This document shows positions 23,259 to 32,559 of a stretch of DNA of 57,058 nt, piece by piece. How positions within the stretch are numbered: the stretch's first letter is position 1; each line of letters starts with the position of its first letter. The position numbers and the translations under genes were made by a program. The stretch is from a virus. Location of the stretch: IMG/VR virus record IMGVR_UViG_3300033146_005660, positions 1 to 57,058 of that record, one strand, 5' to 3'. A model generated the notes under the pieces. The model was not told the DNA's origin. It was given only the letters and a program-made list of their open reading frames with translations, and searched no databases.

Positions 23259-26200
23259 CAGTATCTGCCCTTCTCTCCGGTTCCGAATTCAGCGCCATAT
23301 GCAAATGCGGGGACAGGGGAGTATCCGTGAATGTCCGACGTCCAGCCTTCTCCGGCGCCCTGCTGGATTGCCCTAGCAATGTGACCATATCCTAGCTGTG
23401 CCATCCAGTCTTTACTGAGAAGCGGAACCTGCTTGATTCCCTCCATGAACGGCTTGTGGACGATGGGCTCCGGGCCGATATGAACCTCGGTGTGACCAAG
23501 ATTCTTGAGGATATCAGCTACCCTCTTGGTGATCTCGGTTCCCTTTTTGACCGGGCCATAGGACCTGTGAAGTGTTTTCCCAAGGGCTTCACCGAGACCA
23601 ACTCGCCCGAGCGCCTTCTTGTTAAAAGACTCTGCAAGTGAATAGGGGATCACGTCTCCGAGGGTATAGGGGGAGCTCCCACCGTCGACAACTCTCGTTG
23701 TGTTCGAGACGGACTGAACGACTGTCTCGACGTTCTTCTTCAAGATGTTGAACCCCGTGTCCTTGTACGCCGAAACGATCTCGTCAACGAGGTACTTCTG
23801 TGCCGGAAGCATTCCCTTGAGGTCCACGAGCTCCCGGGGCTGAATGATTCCATCGGAGATCGGGTCTCCTTTTTTGATGGTTGAGCCGATCTTTACCTTG
23901 AGGGAGTTTCCCGGGGAAACAAAGTGCTTGGTTGATCCAATGAACACGTTTTTTCCGCCGGTCATGGCGTTTTCTATCGAGGTAACTTTTCCGTCATGGA
24001 GTGAAAGCGTCGCCTTGCCGGCGATAATCTTCGGCATCTTGATCAGTTTGTCGATCTTCTCGAAGCCCGTGACGTTCTTCGAGCCACTGACGCCACCGGA
24101 ATGCATGGTGTTCAGCGTCATCTGGGTCAGAGGCTCAGTCATCGACTGACCGGCGATGGCCCCGATGTTCGTACCGAGCTCAGGGAACTTGCCCGTGCTG
24201 TCCAGGCCATAACAGGATGAGCACACGCCATCGGACAGACCGCAGGTGAGCGGCGATGAACACTTGACCTTCTTGACCTTGTGCTTCCTGAACGTGGTCA
24301 CCATGTTAGGCGTGACGATGTCTCCCTGGCGGGCAAGGACCTTTCCTCTGGACTTGACGTCCTGAACGAGGACGCGGTCGTTTACGTTCGAGTCGTTGAT
24401 GTCGAAATCAAGTCCATTGTCCGTGTTGCACTTTTCCTGGGTGACAACAGATCGAACCACGGTGGCCATGAGGTCTTTGTTGAACTCGCCAGGCTTCGAG
24501 GTCTGTAGCTGCTTGTCGACAACGCCCTTGCGCGCACCGTACAGGCTGTTCCAGTAATCAGGGAGAGACATTCCCGTCGAGAAAGACCCCTCGATGGCTA
24601 TGGGAAGCGTGTTCCCGTTGACATCGTCGACGAGCAGCGGTGCGCTGACAATTTGCTTGAGCTGATTCATATCCCCGCGGGCACCGGATTGGACCATCTT
24701 GTACAGGTTGTTCCCCTGCTCCCCGAGGTCATGAGCAATCATCACTTTGAGCTTTTTGTCGACTTCCCGGTAAAGCTTCACCTTCTTGTCGTCGCTCATA
24801 TTCTTGGATGCACGACGCGCATCGTCCAGGAGCTTCTGTCTTCCCTTGATGACCGGCTGAACGTCGTCGATGCTCACCGTGAACCCCCGGGCAAACGCAT
24901 GCTCATTTCCGAGCTCCGTGAGCTTGTCAACGGTGTTCGCGTATTCTGCGGGGTTGTCGTTGGCGATCTCCGTGAGAAGCTTCTTGATCCCCGATTTATC
25001 AAGGAGACCGCTTCGACCGCGGTATTTCTCCGGGAGAACCGCGTCGATCAACATCCTTCCCGCCGTGGTGTTTTTCCCGGCGACCCTGACCATATCCTGG
25101 ATGTCGATGTCACCCTTCTCGAGTGATGTGCTCAGGGCCTCCGCGTTCTTGAAACTCTTCTTTGTCCTTTTCCCGCTCTTGCTCAGGAAGTAAAGACCTA
25201 TGGAGGATTCCTGTGACGGTGCCATCATGATCGCACCGGTACCTGGGTTGAACAGGTTGCGGGACGGCAACATCTTCTTGGCTTCTTCGACTGCCTTTGG
25301 CATGATGGGAACGTGTACGTGCATAGTGTCCCCGTCAAAGTCCGCATTGAAGCCCTTAACAATGAGCGGTGGAATCTTTATAGCCTTCCCGGCTATGAGC
25401 TTGGGGTTGAATGCCATTACATTGAACTTGTGAAGTGATGGAGCTCTATTCAGGAAGATGGGACGCTTGGCCATAACGGCTTCAAGGGCCTTGCGTGCCA
25501 CGAAGCTCTGGTTCTCGATTTCCTTGTCTGCGTCCGTCGCCTTGTAGCCCTGACCCACGAGCTCGCGCATCACGAATGGTTGGAATATGGTCCACGCCAT
25601 CTTCTCGGGAATCCCCGCCTCGTCGATTCCAAGCTTGGGCTCGGGAATGATCGTCCCGCGACCCACGAGATCCTGTTCCCGGCGAAGCACATGTTTCTGG
25701 AAGAAACCCGTCTTCGATCCTGCCCCCGCGTTTCCCTTGATCTCCTCAATGATCCCCCTGGGGCGTCTCTTCTTCGGATAGTACGTGATTGGATTCGACG
25801 AGATACCAGCAACGGCGGCCGCGCCCCTGTAGAGGTCTCTGCGTAGATCACTCTTGGCGTCCTCGGGCATGTACTCGAGCTTGTTGAAGGATCTAAGCTT
25901 ATCGCTGACGAGCCCAAGATCTCTGTACAGGAAGTTCACGGGAGACGTGTGGAGGTTCCCGTCGGGAAGCGCGTAAATAGGCCGGAAGGCCGGGGGAAGC
26001 ACGGGGACTCGATTTAGGATGTATGCATTCTGCGGTTTCAGGTTGAGCTTCTTGAGCGCCTCAAGGTAGCGGATGCCCTTGTTGGCGTTGTTGACCGTGG
26101 TCATCGACTTGGACTTGCGTGCCGATGTCTTGAAGGTCCTCATGGACTTTTCAACATCGAGCTCGGTCAGAAGCCTCAGGAAAGCATTCCCTCCCGTGAG

Positions 26201-29200
26201 TCCCTTCTCTTCGTTGATGTCCCCCTGCTCGTCGACGAACATCGAACCGTTCGTGATCCCATCGAATGTCTTCTTGTTGATGCCCAACAGTGATCGAACG
26301 GGCGCCTCGAACACGGGGTTAACGATGGGCTCCGCGAGCTCGATGTGAGACCACTTGGTTCCCCTGAGGCCCCCCGTTATGGTCTTGTCCATGAGGCCAC
26401 CACGGAGTTCCGCGAGGTCCTTGGCTCTCACGAACTGAGGATTCTTGATCTCCCCGTTGCTGAGCTTGGAGATCTCCTTGTCCGTCATGGGCGCTAGTGT
26501 GAGCTCGCTGCCGCTTTGCTTGACGTCGACGCCCGCGGCCTTCATGTACGAAATGAACTTGTTGTAGGCGAACGTTGGTTTCGGTGGAGGAAGGATGTCC
26601 CCGGTTTTCAGAGCGTACCAGAAGTCATCGTTTCTCGTTGCCTTGTGGGTCGCCATCTCCCGGAGGTTGTGACGAGCACCATGGGCGAGCATCGAGTAGA
26701 ACATGAGGAGGTCGACGGCTTTCGCCCCGGGCTCCCCGCCCTTGACGGGTTCATTGGTCGACTGGTTGTATTTCCATCCAGCACCCGCACCGCGGGCACT
26801 GAACTGGCTCTTCGCCTGCTTTTCGAGCTTCAGAACATACGTTTCTCCAACGGCGACCTGACCGAGCGACTTTCCGGACAGTGGGTCAAGGAGCTCCTCG
26901 GTGCCCTTCATTCCATTCTTCTTCAGGAGGTCCTTGATGGTCTTCGTGTAGTTTTCGTTCGAGAAGTTGTTGACGACGTACGTTGAGCCCGTCTTTTTGG
27001 CAACCTTCCCCGCGGCGTTCTCGAGAACCTGGCCAATGTTCATTCTCGTCACGATGCCATGCGGGTTGTACATGATGTCGACGGGGGTCCCGTCCTTCTC
27101 ATGTGGCGCCTGATCGACGGGAATGATCTTTGTGACAATCCCTTTGTTTCCGTAGCGTCCAACGAGCTTGTCACCAATTTTTGCTGGCTCCTCGGTGCGA
27201 ATGTAGACCTTGGTGTGCTTTCCCTTTCGGACGACGTCGACAACGCGCCCCTTGGTATCGCCTTCCCATTTGATGCTGTCGTCTTTCCAGGGTCGCATGA
27301 GGGAACGAGCGAGCTTGCCGAACACGATGTTCTCAGGGTCGATCTCGTCCTTCCGAAGCTTGGTGATCACGGGGTCACCTGGATTCAGAAGGGTACCCTT
27401 CTTGACGACACCGTCTTCACCGAGCTTGGAAACCTGGTCCTTTTTGTAGGCGTTCGGGTAGTGGGCTACGAACTTCTTCTTGTTTAAGACGGCTCTGTCG
27501 GACTCGGTCGCTGAGTCGATGTGCATGTGCTCCGACGTCAGTTTCTTGGCCGCCTCGTCGGTGATGACAATGCCGTCCTCGAAATTGTACCCCTTGTAGG
27601 GGATGTACGCTGTTCTCAGGTTCTTCCCGAGCGCGAGGACCCCGTCGTCCGTGAAGTTGGTGTCCGCGAGAACCTGCCCCTTCTTGACGATGTCCCCCTC
27701 CTTGATCTTTACGATCGAGTCGATGAAGGACTTCTGGTTCAAGGGGAAGTTATCGTACAGGTTGATTGTGTGTTTTGTACCCATATTGTCTTTGACGACA
27801 ATATGGTTTTTGGTGACCTTGCTGATGACACCTTTGGTTGGGGACCTGAAGGCAAATGCATCACCGAGGAGTCCCTCGAATGTTGTGTTTCCGCCCACTC
27901 GGGATTGCACGAGTGGTTTCTCCCGGTGCTTCAGGGACACAGCTTGTTCGGCGAGCTTTGAGGCGATGAGCGTTCGACCACCGTTGTTGTTCTGGATGAA
28001 CGGCGTGAGGTTCGTGGCCATCGAGAACACCTGCTTGGGGGATTGCAACGTGTAGTCAACGTCTTTTGCTTTGACGGTGACCGTTTTGTTGCCCTTCCCG
28101 AGGGCAATGATCTCCTTGGGGTCCTTCCATTTTTTTGCACGAGCATCGTATTGCCCCGGGAAGGCCACTACGGAATCAGCGAACTGCGCTGGGTCAATCT
28201 TTTCAAGGTCTCCGGTTCGCACGTTGATTGCCCGGGTGAGCAGTGTCTTGTCCTTGGAGTCCACGCCGACCGGAAGATGATAGACGATTCCAACCTTGTC
28301 GCTCTCCGGCGTGTGGACGGGGTCCACGAACCCAAGATGCGATGGATGAACGTTTCGCATGTCATCGGTGATCGTGTGCCTGTCGTTGATTCCCCCGGGT
28401 CCCATGATGGTCAGGAGTGTCGACGAGTTGTACATGTCCAGAGGGTTCAATTGTTTCGGAAGCTGATGGAGTTCCGGGAGGGCAAACACGGACTCGATAT
28501 GCGGTCCGATGACCGTTGAGTTGATGACTTCGTCAACGCCCTCTCTGGCACTCGAGTTCAGGTTGTTCGCGATCGTCTTCTTGATTTTCCCGCTGAATTC
28601 CCCCATGGAGAGACGTTCTTCAACGAGGTCCTGGATCGTCCGGTACTCCTTGAACTCGAGCGAGTTGCGATCGTGAGGCTCCTCCTCGCCCTTCATGACG
28701 TTGAGGAGTCTCCCTGACAGGTCGGCAAGGAACTGGCCAGTCATCTTGTTGTACTTGCCGCCCACGGTTCTGTCGTTGACCTTGGGGTCCATCTTCGTGC
28801 GCTCAACGAACTCCCTGATGTCCTTGGCGGCAGATTCCCCATCGGAATACGATTTCCCGGTCACAGACTTCGCAAAGCTCTTCAGGGAGCCCGCGAACTC
28901 CGAGGACTTCATCTGCTTGTTCGCCTCCAGAACGCCCTGGCCCCACTTCTTGGCCAAGAGGGAGTCGGATACCCCGAGGGCGCTGAGTATCGGGTAGAGG
29001 CGCTGCTTGGCCTGCCCGACGTTGATACGGAAGACGCCAGTCTCCTGGTTGGCTGTCATGCCAATCTGACCCGAGTAGCCTTTGGCGAGGTTGATTTGCC
29101 CCTTGACCAGTCCGTTCTGGGACTTGACCGTGTAGCCGGCAGGACGGAGCCGTAGCTGGTTGGCGATCTGGTGCTCGCTGCCCTTGATGATGTAGGAGAA

Positions 29201-29494
29201 CCTCGGGGTGAGCTTGGGGAGCGTGGCGAGACGGACTTTTTTCTTTTCGGAGACGACCTTCCCGTTCTTGTCCTTGATCTTGAATGAACCGTAAATGGGG
29301 ATCCCCCACGTGCGGTCCCCGACCTTCACCTTCCTCTGCGCGTTGTAATCCTCGACATCAAGATTGTCGTCGGCCCAAATGCTTGCGAGCTCCAAGGTCT
29401 TGTCCCGTCCATGAACGGGAAACAGGCCCTTGATGGACTTCACGGTTGTCTCGGATAACTCTTTTGACTGCTTCTCAATATTGAAATTATCCAT
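23258..29494 (-). CDS. DNA-directed RNA polymerase, fused beta and beta-prime (2078 aa)
   Basis: A single chain with both large catalytic subunits. Beta signatures: GYNFEDGIVI (about 633), GDKLVGRYGNKG (about 780), PHGIVTRMNIGQ (about 810). Beta-prime signatures: GRGTIIPEP, LNRAPSLHKF, the catalytic NADFDGD (1383-1389) with all three Asp, GARKGVVDK before the trigger loop, the CSSPLTC...CSSC zinc site (about 1745-1760) and GQSMTEPLTQMTLNTMHSGG (about 1780-1800). At 2078 residues it is about 670 shorter than E. coli beta plus beta-prime. No alpha, omega or sigma gene is visible here. Confidence 0.95.
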   Translation of the reverse strand: MDNFNIEKQSKELSETTVKSIKGLFPVHGRDKTLELASIWADDNLDVEDYNAQRKVKVGDRTWGIPIYGSFKIKDKNGKVVSEKKKVRLATLPKLTPRFSYIIKGSEHQIANQLRLRPAGYTVKSQNGLVKGQINLAKGYSGQIGMTANQETGVFRINVGQAKQRLYPILSALGVSDSLLAKKWGQGVLEANKQMKSSEFAGSLKSFAKSVTGKSYSDGESAAKDIREFVERTKMDPKVNDRTVGGKYNKMTGQFLADLSGRLLNVMKGEEEPHDRNSLEFKEYRTIQDLVEERLSMGEFSGKIKKTIANNLNSSAREGVDEVINSTVIGPHIESVFALPELHQLPKQLNPLDMYNSSTLLTIMGPGGINDRHTITDDMRNVHPSHLGFVDPVHTPESDKVGIVYHLPVGVDSKDKTLLTRAINVRTGDLEKIDPAQFADSVVAFPGQYDARAKKWKDPKEIIALGKGNKTVTVKAKDVDYTLQSPKQVFSMATNLTPFIQNNNGGRTLIASKLAEQAVSLKHREKPLVQSRVGGNTTFEGLLGDAFAFRSPTKGVISKVTKNHIVVKDNMGTKHTINLYDNFPLNQKSFIDSIVKIKEGDIVKKGQVLADTNFTDDGVLALGKNLRTAYIPYKGYNFEDGIVITDEAAKKLTSEHMHIDSATESDRAVLNKKKFVAHYPNAYKKDQVSKLGEDGVVKKGTLLNPGDPVITKLRKDEIDPENIVFGKLARSLMRPWKDDSIKWEGDTKGRVVDVVRKGKHTKVYIRTEEPAKIGDKLVGRYGNKGIVTKIIPVDQAPHEKDGTPVDIMYNPHGIVTRMNIGQVLENAAGKVAKKTGSTYVVNNFSNENYTKTIKDLLKKNGMKGTEELLDPLSGKSLGQVAVGETYVLKLEKQAKSQFSARGAGAGWKYNQSTNEPVKGGEPGAKAVDLLMFYSMLAHGARHNLREMATHKATRNDDFWYALKTGDILPPPKPTFAYNKFISYMKAAGVDVKQSGSELTLAPMTDKEISKLSNGEIKNPQFVRAKDLAELRGGLMDKTITGGLRGTKWSHIELAEPIVNPVFEAPVRSLLGINKKTFDGITNGSMFVDEQGDINEEKGLTGGNAFLRLLTELDVEKSMRTFKTSARKSKSMTTVNNANKGIRYLEALKKLNLKPQNAYILNRVPVLPPAFRPIYALPDGNLHTSPVNFLYRDLGLVSDKLRSFNKLEYMPEDAKSDLRRDLYRGAAAVAGISSNPITYYPKKRRPRGIIEEIKGNAGAGSKTGFFQKHVLRREQDLVGRGTIIPEPKLGIDEAGIPEKMAWTIFQPFVMRELVGQGYKATDADKEIENQSFVARKALEAVMAKRPIFLNRAPSLHKFNVMAFNPKLIAGKAIKIPPLIVKGFNADFDGDTMHVHVPIMPKAVEEAKKMLPSRNLFNPGTGAIMMAPSQESSIGLYFLSKSGKRTKKSFKNAEALSTSLEKGDIDIQDMVRVAGKNTTAGRMLIDAVLPEKYRGRSGLLDKSGIKKLLTEIANDNPAEYANTVDKLTELGNEHAFARGFTVSIDDVQPVIKGRQKLLDDARRASKNMSDDKKVKLYREVDKKLKVMIAHDLGEQGNNLYKMVQSGARGDMNQLKQIVSAPLLVDDVNGNTLPIAIEGSFSTGMSLPDYWNSLYGARKGVVDKQLQTSKPGEFNKDLMATVVRSVVTQEKCNTDNGLDFDINDSNVNDRVLVQDVKSRGKVLARQGDIVTPNMVTTFRKHKVKKVKCSSPLTCGLSDGVCSSCYGLDSTGKFPELGTNIGAIAGQSMTEPLTQMTLNTMHSGGVSGSKNVTGFEKIDKLIKMPKIIAGKATLSLHDGKVTSIENAMTGGKNVFIGSTKHFVSPGNSLKVKIGSTIKKGDPISDGIIQPRELVDLKGMLPAQKYLVDEIVSAYKDTGFNILKKNVETVVQSVSNTTRVVDGGSSPYTLGDVIPYSLAESFNKKALGRVGLGEALGKTLHRSYGPVKKGTEITKRVADILKNLGHTEVHIGPEPIVHKPFMEGIKQVPLLSKDWMAQLGYGHIARAIQQGAGEGWTSDIHGYSPVPAFAYGAEFGTGEKGRY

Positions 29495-29503
29495 GATTTT
29501 CTT

Positions 29504-29512
29504 GGCATAAGA
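29504..29512 (+). promoter_or_regulatory. GGCATAAGA motif, candidate phage promoter
   Basis: GGCATAAGA then GGATTGTAAG, 37 bp before ATG 29549 and divergent from the RNA polymerase gene. Confidence 0.55.
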
Positions 29513-29548
29513 GGATTGTAAGAGAACAACCTAACCATGGAGATAATC

Positions 29549-29683
29549 ATGGCCACAGGACTCGAGACCGTCTCCGACCTTGAGTCGAGAGACGATTTGT
29601 TCGACGACGACTTCGATCCCCATTGGGGGGAAGAGGACGACGAAGAACCAGAGCAAGAAACTCAAGAATCCGAGGACGATTAG
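29549..29683 (+). CDS. Very acidic small protein (44 aa)
   Basis: ATG 29549 follows GGAG. The product (MATGLETVSDLES, then DDLFDDDFDP, GEEDDEEPEQ) has about 20 acidic residues and few basic ones, so it may mimic DNA or bind a basic partner. It is the first gene after a candidate promoter, followed by an 11-bp hairpin. Its neighbour, the phage RNA polymerase, is a possible partner; that is speculation. Confidence 0.65.
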   Translation: MATGLETVSDLESRDDLFDDDFDPHWGEEDDEEPEQETQESEDD

Positions 29684-29690
29684 TTCTCAC

Positions 29691-29720
29691 CCCCTGGCAG
29701 GTCCTCCTTCCTGCCAGGGG
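29691..29720 (+). terminator. 11-bp hairpin after the acidic protein gene
   Basis: CCCCTGGCAGG pairs with CCTGCCAGGGG around 8 nt, followed by GCAACTTATTTTA. The T run is weak, so termination may be partial. Confidence 0.6.
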
Positions 29721-29749
29721 GCAACTTATTTTACACTGAGAGGAGCGGT

Positions 29750-29998
29750 ATGAGAACGTTCATCGACAGACTCATCTTATTTATGAGAGAGATCGTTCTC
29801 TTCGGAATGGATGCATTCATGGTCGCGGCCTCCCGTGAAGTCGCCAGAAGATTCTGGGAACGACTGTCAGGGAGAGGCGGGGCCATCGCAGCCATTTCCG
29901 AGGAGAGTGCCTCCGAGGGGAGGAAATCCGTTGTCTACTCGACATCAACGTCGGGCGGACAGAGGGAGCTTCCCTTCCTCGATGAATACAGGGACTGA
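29750..29998 (+). CDS. Small hypothetical protein (82 aa)
   Basis: ATG 29750 follows GAGAGGAG. The N-terminal 40 residues form an amphipathic or weakly hydrophobic helix (LILFMREIVLFGMDAFMV); the rest is polar. Not recognised. Confidence 0.6.
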   Translation: MRTFIDRLILFMREIVLFGMDAFMVAASREVARRFWERLSGRGGAIAAISEESASEGRKSVVYSTSTSGGQRELPFLDEYRD

Positions 29999-30027
29999 TA
30001 CGAGAACCGATACAAATACTGTAGAGG

Positions 30028-30056
30028 GGGAGTTTAGAACTCCCTTTTTTAGCTAT
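30028..30056. terminator. Convergent-junction terminator with TTTAGCTAT
   Basis: GGGAGTT pairs with AACTCCC around TAG, then TTTTTTAGCTAT. It ends at the stop of the minus-strand membrane protein gene. Third member of the set. Confidence 0.8.
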
Positions 30057-30517
30057 CGAGACACCTGGTCGGCGATCACGTACCCGGCAAAGGACGCCGT
30101 GACAACGACGGCCACCCCCCAGGCAATGTAGCTACCCCACTTGGGTTTTGCGATCTCGAGCTGAAGACGCCGGTCGGATTCGATGAGCTGTTTGGTGAGC
30201 TGATCGAGCCTCTTGGACAGCGTGTCCTTGCTGTTCTTCTCGAGCTCCGCGGCCTCTGTCATGTGCTCAACGGATGACCTCAACAGGAACACCTTGTCCA
30301 CGAGGAGCGGGATCTTCTGGCGGAGGAGCAGGAGCTCCGAGTCCGCCTTGTACAAGAGCTTGACCTGCTCGAGATCGTATGTGCATGCCCTGTGGTCTCC
30401 GCAAAGCTCGACCTTACACTTGGGAACCGCCCTGGGTTCATACTTGGGCTCCGCGCTCACGCGGGGTGCCAGGAGCAGAAGGAGCAGGCTAAATGTCGTC
30501 CCAGCCGCTAATCGCAT
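30053..30517 (-). CDS. Secreted/C-tail-anchored coiled-coil protein, possible lysis protein (154 aa)
   Basis: The start at 30517 follows AAGGAGG. A signal peptide (MRLAAGTTFSLLLLLLAP, cleavage near VSA-EP) precedes a short Cys-containing segment, a long coiled coil and a C-terminal transmembrane helix (YIAWGVAVVVTASFAGYVIA). A periplasmic coiled coil anchored at its C-terminus recalls unimolecular spanins, but no lipobox Cys is seen. It overlaps the upstream gene by 29 bp. Confidence 0.55.
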   Translation of the reverse strand: MRLAAGTTFSLLLLLLAPRVSAEPKYEPRAVPKCKVELCGDHRACTYDLEQVKLLYKADSELLLLRQKIPLLVDKVFLLRSSVEHMTEAAELEKNSKDTLSKRLDQLTKQLIESDRRLQLEIAKPKWGSYIAWGVAVVVTASFAGYVIADQVSR

Positions 30518-30884
30518 CGATGGCCTCCTTATCCTTCTGGTGGACCTTCTCAAGCTCCTCGATTTTCCCGTCGATGACGGCAATCTTGTTCTTGGACCTC
30601 GAGACGTCGAGCTTGAGTTCCGAGACCAGTTCATCGTTTTTTTCCACCTTGGAGGTGGCCACCTTGTTGGCGATCTCCAGGGATCTCACGTTCTTTTCGT
30701 GGCGGAGCTTCGCGAGCTCCCTAGACCTCCGGCTGGAGATCCAGGCGAACACGAACATGCCAACCAGGGAGACAAGGAAGAGCACAACCCCCGTTATGGC
30801 CCCGATGTGGCTGTCCTTGCCGTTCTTCTCTTTCTTCTTCGCCGAGAAAGACTTGAGGCTCTCAAGGAGTTTGGAGGGTTCCAT
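30489..30884 (-). CDS. Inner-membrane coiled-coil protein, possible i-spanin-like (131 aa)
   Basis: A basic cytoplasmic N-terminus of about 25 residues, one transmembrane helix (GAITGVVLFLVSLVGMFVFA), then a charged coiled coil. The embedded overlap with the next gene is the arrangement of many Rz/Rz1 pairs, though here both products are coiled coils. Lysis is a hypothesis. The start overlaps the upstream stop (TAATGG). Confidence 0.55.
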   Translation of the reverse strand: MEPSKLLESLKSFSAKKKEKNGKDSHIGAITGVVLFLVSLVGMFVFAWISSRRSRELAKLRHEKNVRSLEIANKVATSKVEKNDELVSELKLDVSRSKNKIAVIDGKIEELEKVHQKDKEAIDAISGWDDI

Positions 30885-31390
30885 TAGATAGCGCCAAGAC
30901 TCGAACCGGACAGGCCGCCAATGGCAGCCCCTCTGAGAATGCGACCGATCAGAGCCTCAAGGTCGTTGTGGTCATTGTCGGACGTTCCCGCTGCGATAGA
31001 CCCGCCGGCAATTGCTCCCGTGATGGCACCAGGGGCAACAAACGTCGACAATGTGGGTCGTATCTTTGGATCGTTAAAGCTTACGAACTTTGCGGCCCCT
31101 CCCGAGATCCCCGACGCGATGGCACCGCCAATCCCGCTACCAAGAAGGGCGCCCTTGGCCGCTCCGCGAATAGGATTTTCCCCATCCTTGGCTGCTCCAA
31201 TCGTGCCACCAATGATCCCACCAATGGCTGCGCCGGGAATACCAGATTCGAGGGCAACCGCCGTGGCGTTGACAGCGTTTGGCACCCTCTCGAAGGTATT
31301 CCAGGTTTTTTCAAGGTGGTCCATTGTCTCGCCGAGAAGCCCGCTGACCTTCTCGAGCTCATCACTGAATCCGTTGAGAAAATGGTTCAT
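30884..31390 (-). CDS. Tagged glycine-zipper protein (168 aa)
   Basis: It starts MNHFLNGFSDELEKVSG, the shared tag. The middle is strongly Gly/Ala/Ile-rich (GIPGAAIGGIIGGTIGAA, GSGIGGAIASGISGGA), resembling glycine-zipper membrane proteins. ATG 31390 overlaps the stop of the upstream tagged gene. The first 51 bp are identical to those of the upstream gene. A virion or ejected membrane-active protein is inferred. Confidence 0.65.
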   Translation of the reverse strand: MNHFLNGFSDELEKVSGLLGETMDHLEKTWNTFERVPNAVNATAVALESGIPGAAIGGIIGGTIGAAKDGENPIRGAAKGALLGSGIGGAIASGISGGAAKFVSFNDPKIRPTLSTFVAPGAITGAIAGGSIAAGTSDNDHNDLEALIGRILRGAAIGGLSGSSLGAI

Positions 31391-31917
31391 TATTCCCCTG
31401 CCCTTTTGGCGCCTCTGCGCCATGCCTTGCTGTTTTCTCTTCTGTAGTAACGTGGTAGATATTTTTCTTGCATTCTCTGCATATAATATGGTTCTTGGAA
31501 TATATCAGTTTCCTTTGAATAACCTCTCTTTAATCTCCCGTGAACATCGAATTTGCTGAACCTTCTGTAGCCTTCTTTTATATCTCGACGTCTGACATCT
31601 TTACTCCCAATTCTCCGCCTGTCAGCACGAAGTGGGCGATGCGCTTTCTCGGCATCATTCTTGATTCTCTTTCTGTGACTGCCAAACAGATGTTTTGTCT
31701 CATCTCGTGTTGCAGTGAACTCCTCGGACTTAATTTTGCCGGGCTTGGTGATGCGCCTCTTGATGACCCCAGGACGCCTCCATGCACGTTCCTCGGCGCG
31801 TTCAACGACCTTCTTTGCCTTGGACGCAACACCAGATCTACGAACAAGTTTTGCGACATCTTTGAGTCCGCTGACCTTCTCGAGCTCATCACTGAATCCG
31901 TTGAGAAAATGGTTCAT
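31390..31917 (-). CDS. Tagged, highly basic protein (175 aa)
   Basis: Tag MNHFLNGFSDELEKVSG, then an Arg/Lys-rich body (RRPGVIKRRITKPGKIKSEE, RRRDIKEGYRRF) and a C-terminus rich in Tyr and Arg. Strong positive charge suggests binding to packaged DNA. Start 31917 is chosen because the tag begins there; the frame opens 33 bp earlier without a better site. Confidence 0.65.
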   Translation of the reverse strand: MNHFLNGFSDELEKVSGLKDVAKLVRRSGVASKAKKVVERAEERAWRRPGVIKRRITKPGKIKSEEFTATRDETKHLFGSHRKRIKNDAEKAHRPLRADRRRIGSKDVRRRDIKEGYRRFSKFDVHGRLKRGYSKETDIFQEPYYMQRMQEKYLPRYYRRENSKAWRRGAKRAGE

Positions 31918-31921
31918 TGCC

Positions 31922-32533
31922 CTACCCTTTGTGCTTCTGCGCCCGACCAAGGAGATCCATGAGCTCCCGTTCGGACTTCATGAGCTTCTTGCTACCCGCA
32001 AGGCGGCCGGCGAGACCGCGGCTGCCAACACCCCTTCGTGCCATTTGAATCGCCAGGGGAACGCCAGCACCGCCGACGCCAACACCGGCGCCAGCGACAG
32101 CACCTGCGAGATGTCCAACTCCCGGCGTCATCGCTCCGATCATGCCACCTGAAATAGCGCCTTCGGCTCCCAGGACAGGAGCTGCAATTGCTGGATATTT
32201 GTTCCAACCAAGCAACCTGGAAATCGGGAACTTGCGTTTGTCGAGGCCCCGGAACTTCCCGGCCTTCGCGTCGGACACGATCTTCTTGACCGTCTCGCGG
32301 ACGGCCGCACGGCTTGTCCCTTGCTGGGCAGCAAGAAGCTTCTCGAGAACCCTTCGGTCACTGCGCTTCAGAGAGCCCTTGAGGAGCCTTCCGGAGAGAC
32401 CTCGGCTCTCAATGTACCTGGGGAGTCCTCCGAGCATCATGGGGTTGTACCTGGACGTCATTGCCCGTGAAATAGAATTGAACTTACCGATCTTCTCGAG
32501 CTCGTCAGAAAATCCGTTGAGGAAGTAGCTCAT
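31922..32533 (-). CDS. Tagged glycine-rich protein (203 aa)
   Basis: Tag MSYFLNGFSDELEKIG, a basic helical region, then a long Gly/Ala-rich hydrophobic segment (IAAPVLGAEGAISGGMIGAM, then HLAGAVAGAGVGVGGAG). Third of three consecutive tagged genes, and the most diverged copy of the tag among them. Function unknown. Confidence 0.65.
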   Translation of the reverse strand: MSYFLNGFSDELEKIGKFNSISRAMTSRYNPMMLGGLPRYIESRGLSGRLLKGSLKRSDRRVLEKLLAAQQGTSRAAVRETVKKIVSDAKAGKFRGLDKRKFPISRLLGWNKYPAIAAPVLGAEGAISGGMIGAMTPGVGHLAGAVAGAGVGVGGAGVPLAIQMARRGVGSRGLAGRLAGSKKLMKSERELMDLLGRAQKHKG

Positions 32534-32559
32534 TGGTCTCTCTCTCTCTCGAGGGTTGT

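Noticed and set aside
26516-28519. Plus-strand frames of 140-158 codons opposite the RNA polymerase
   Set aside because: Antisense shadows of a well-conserved gene.
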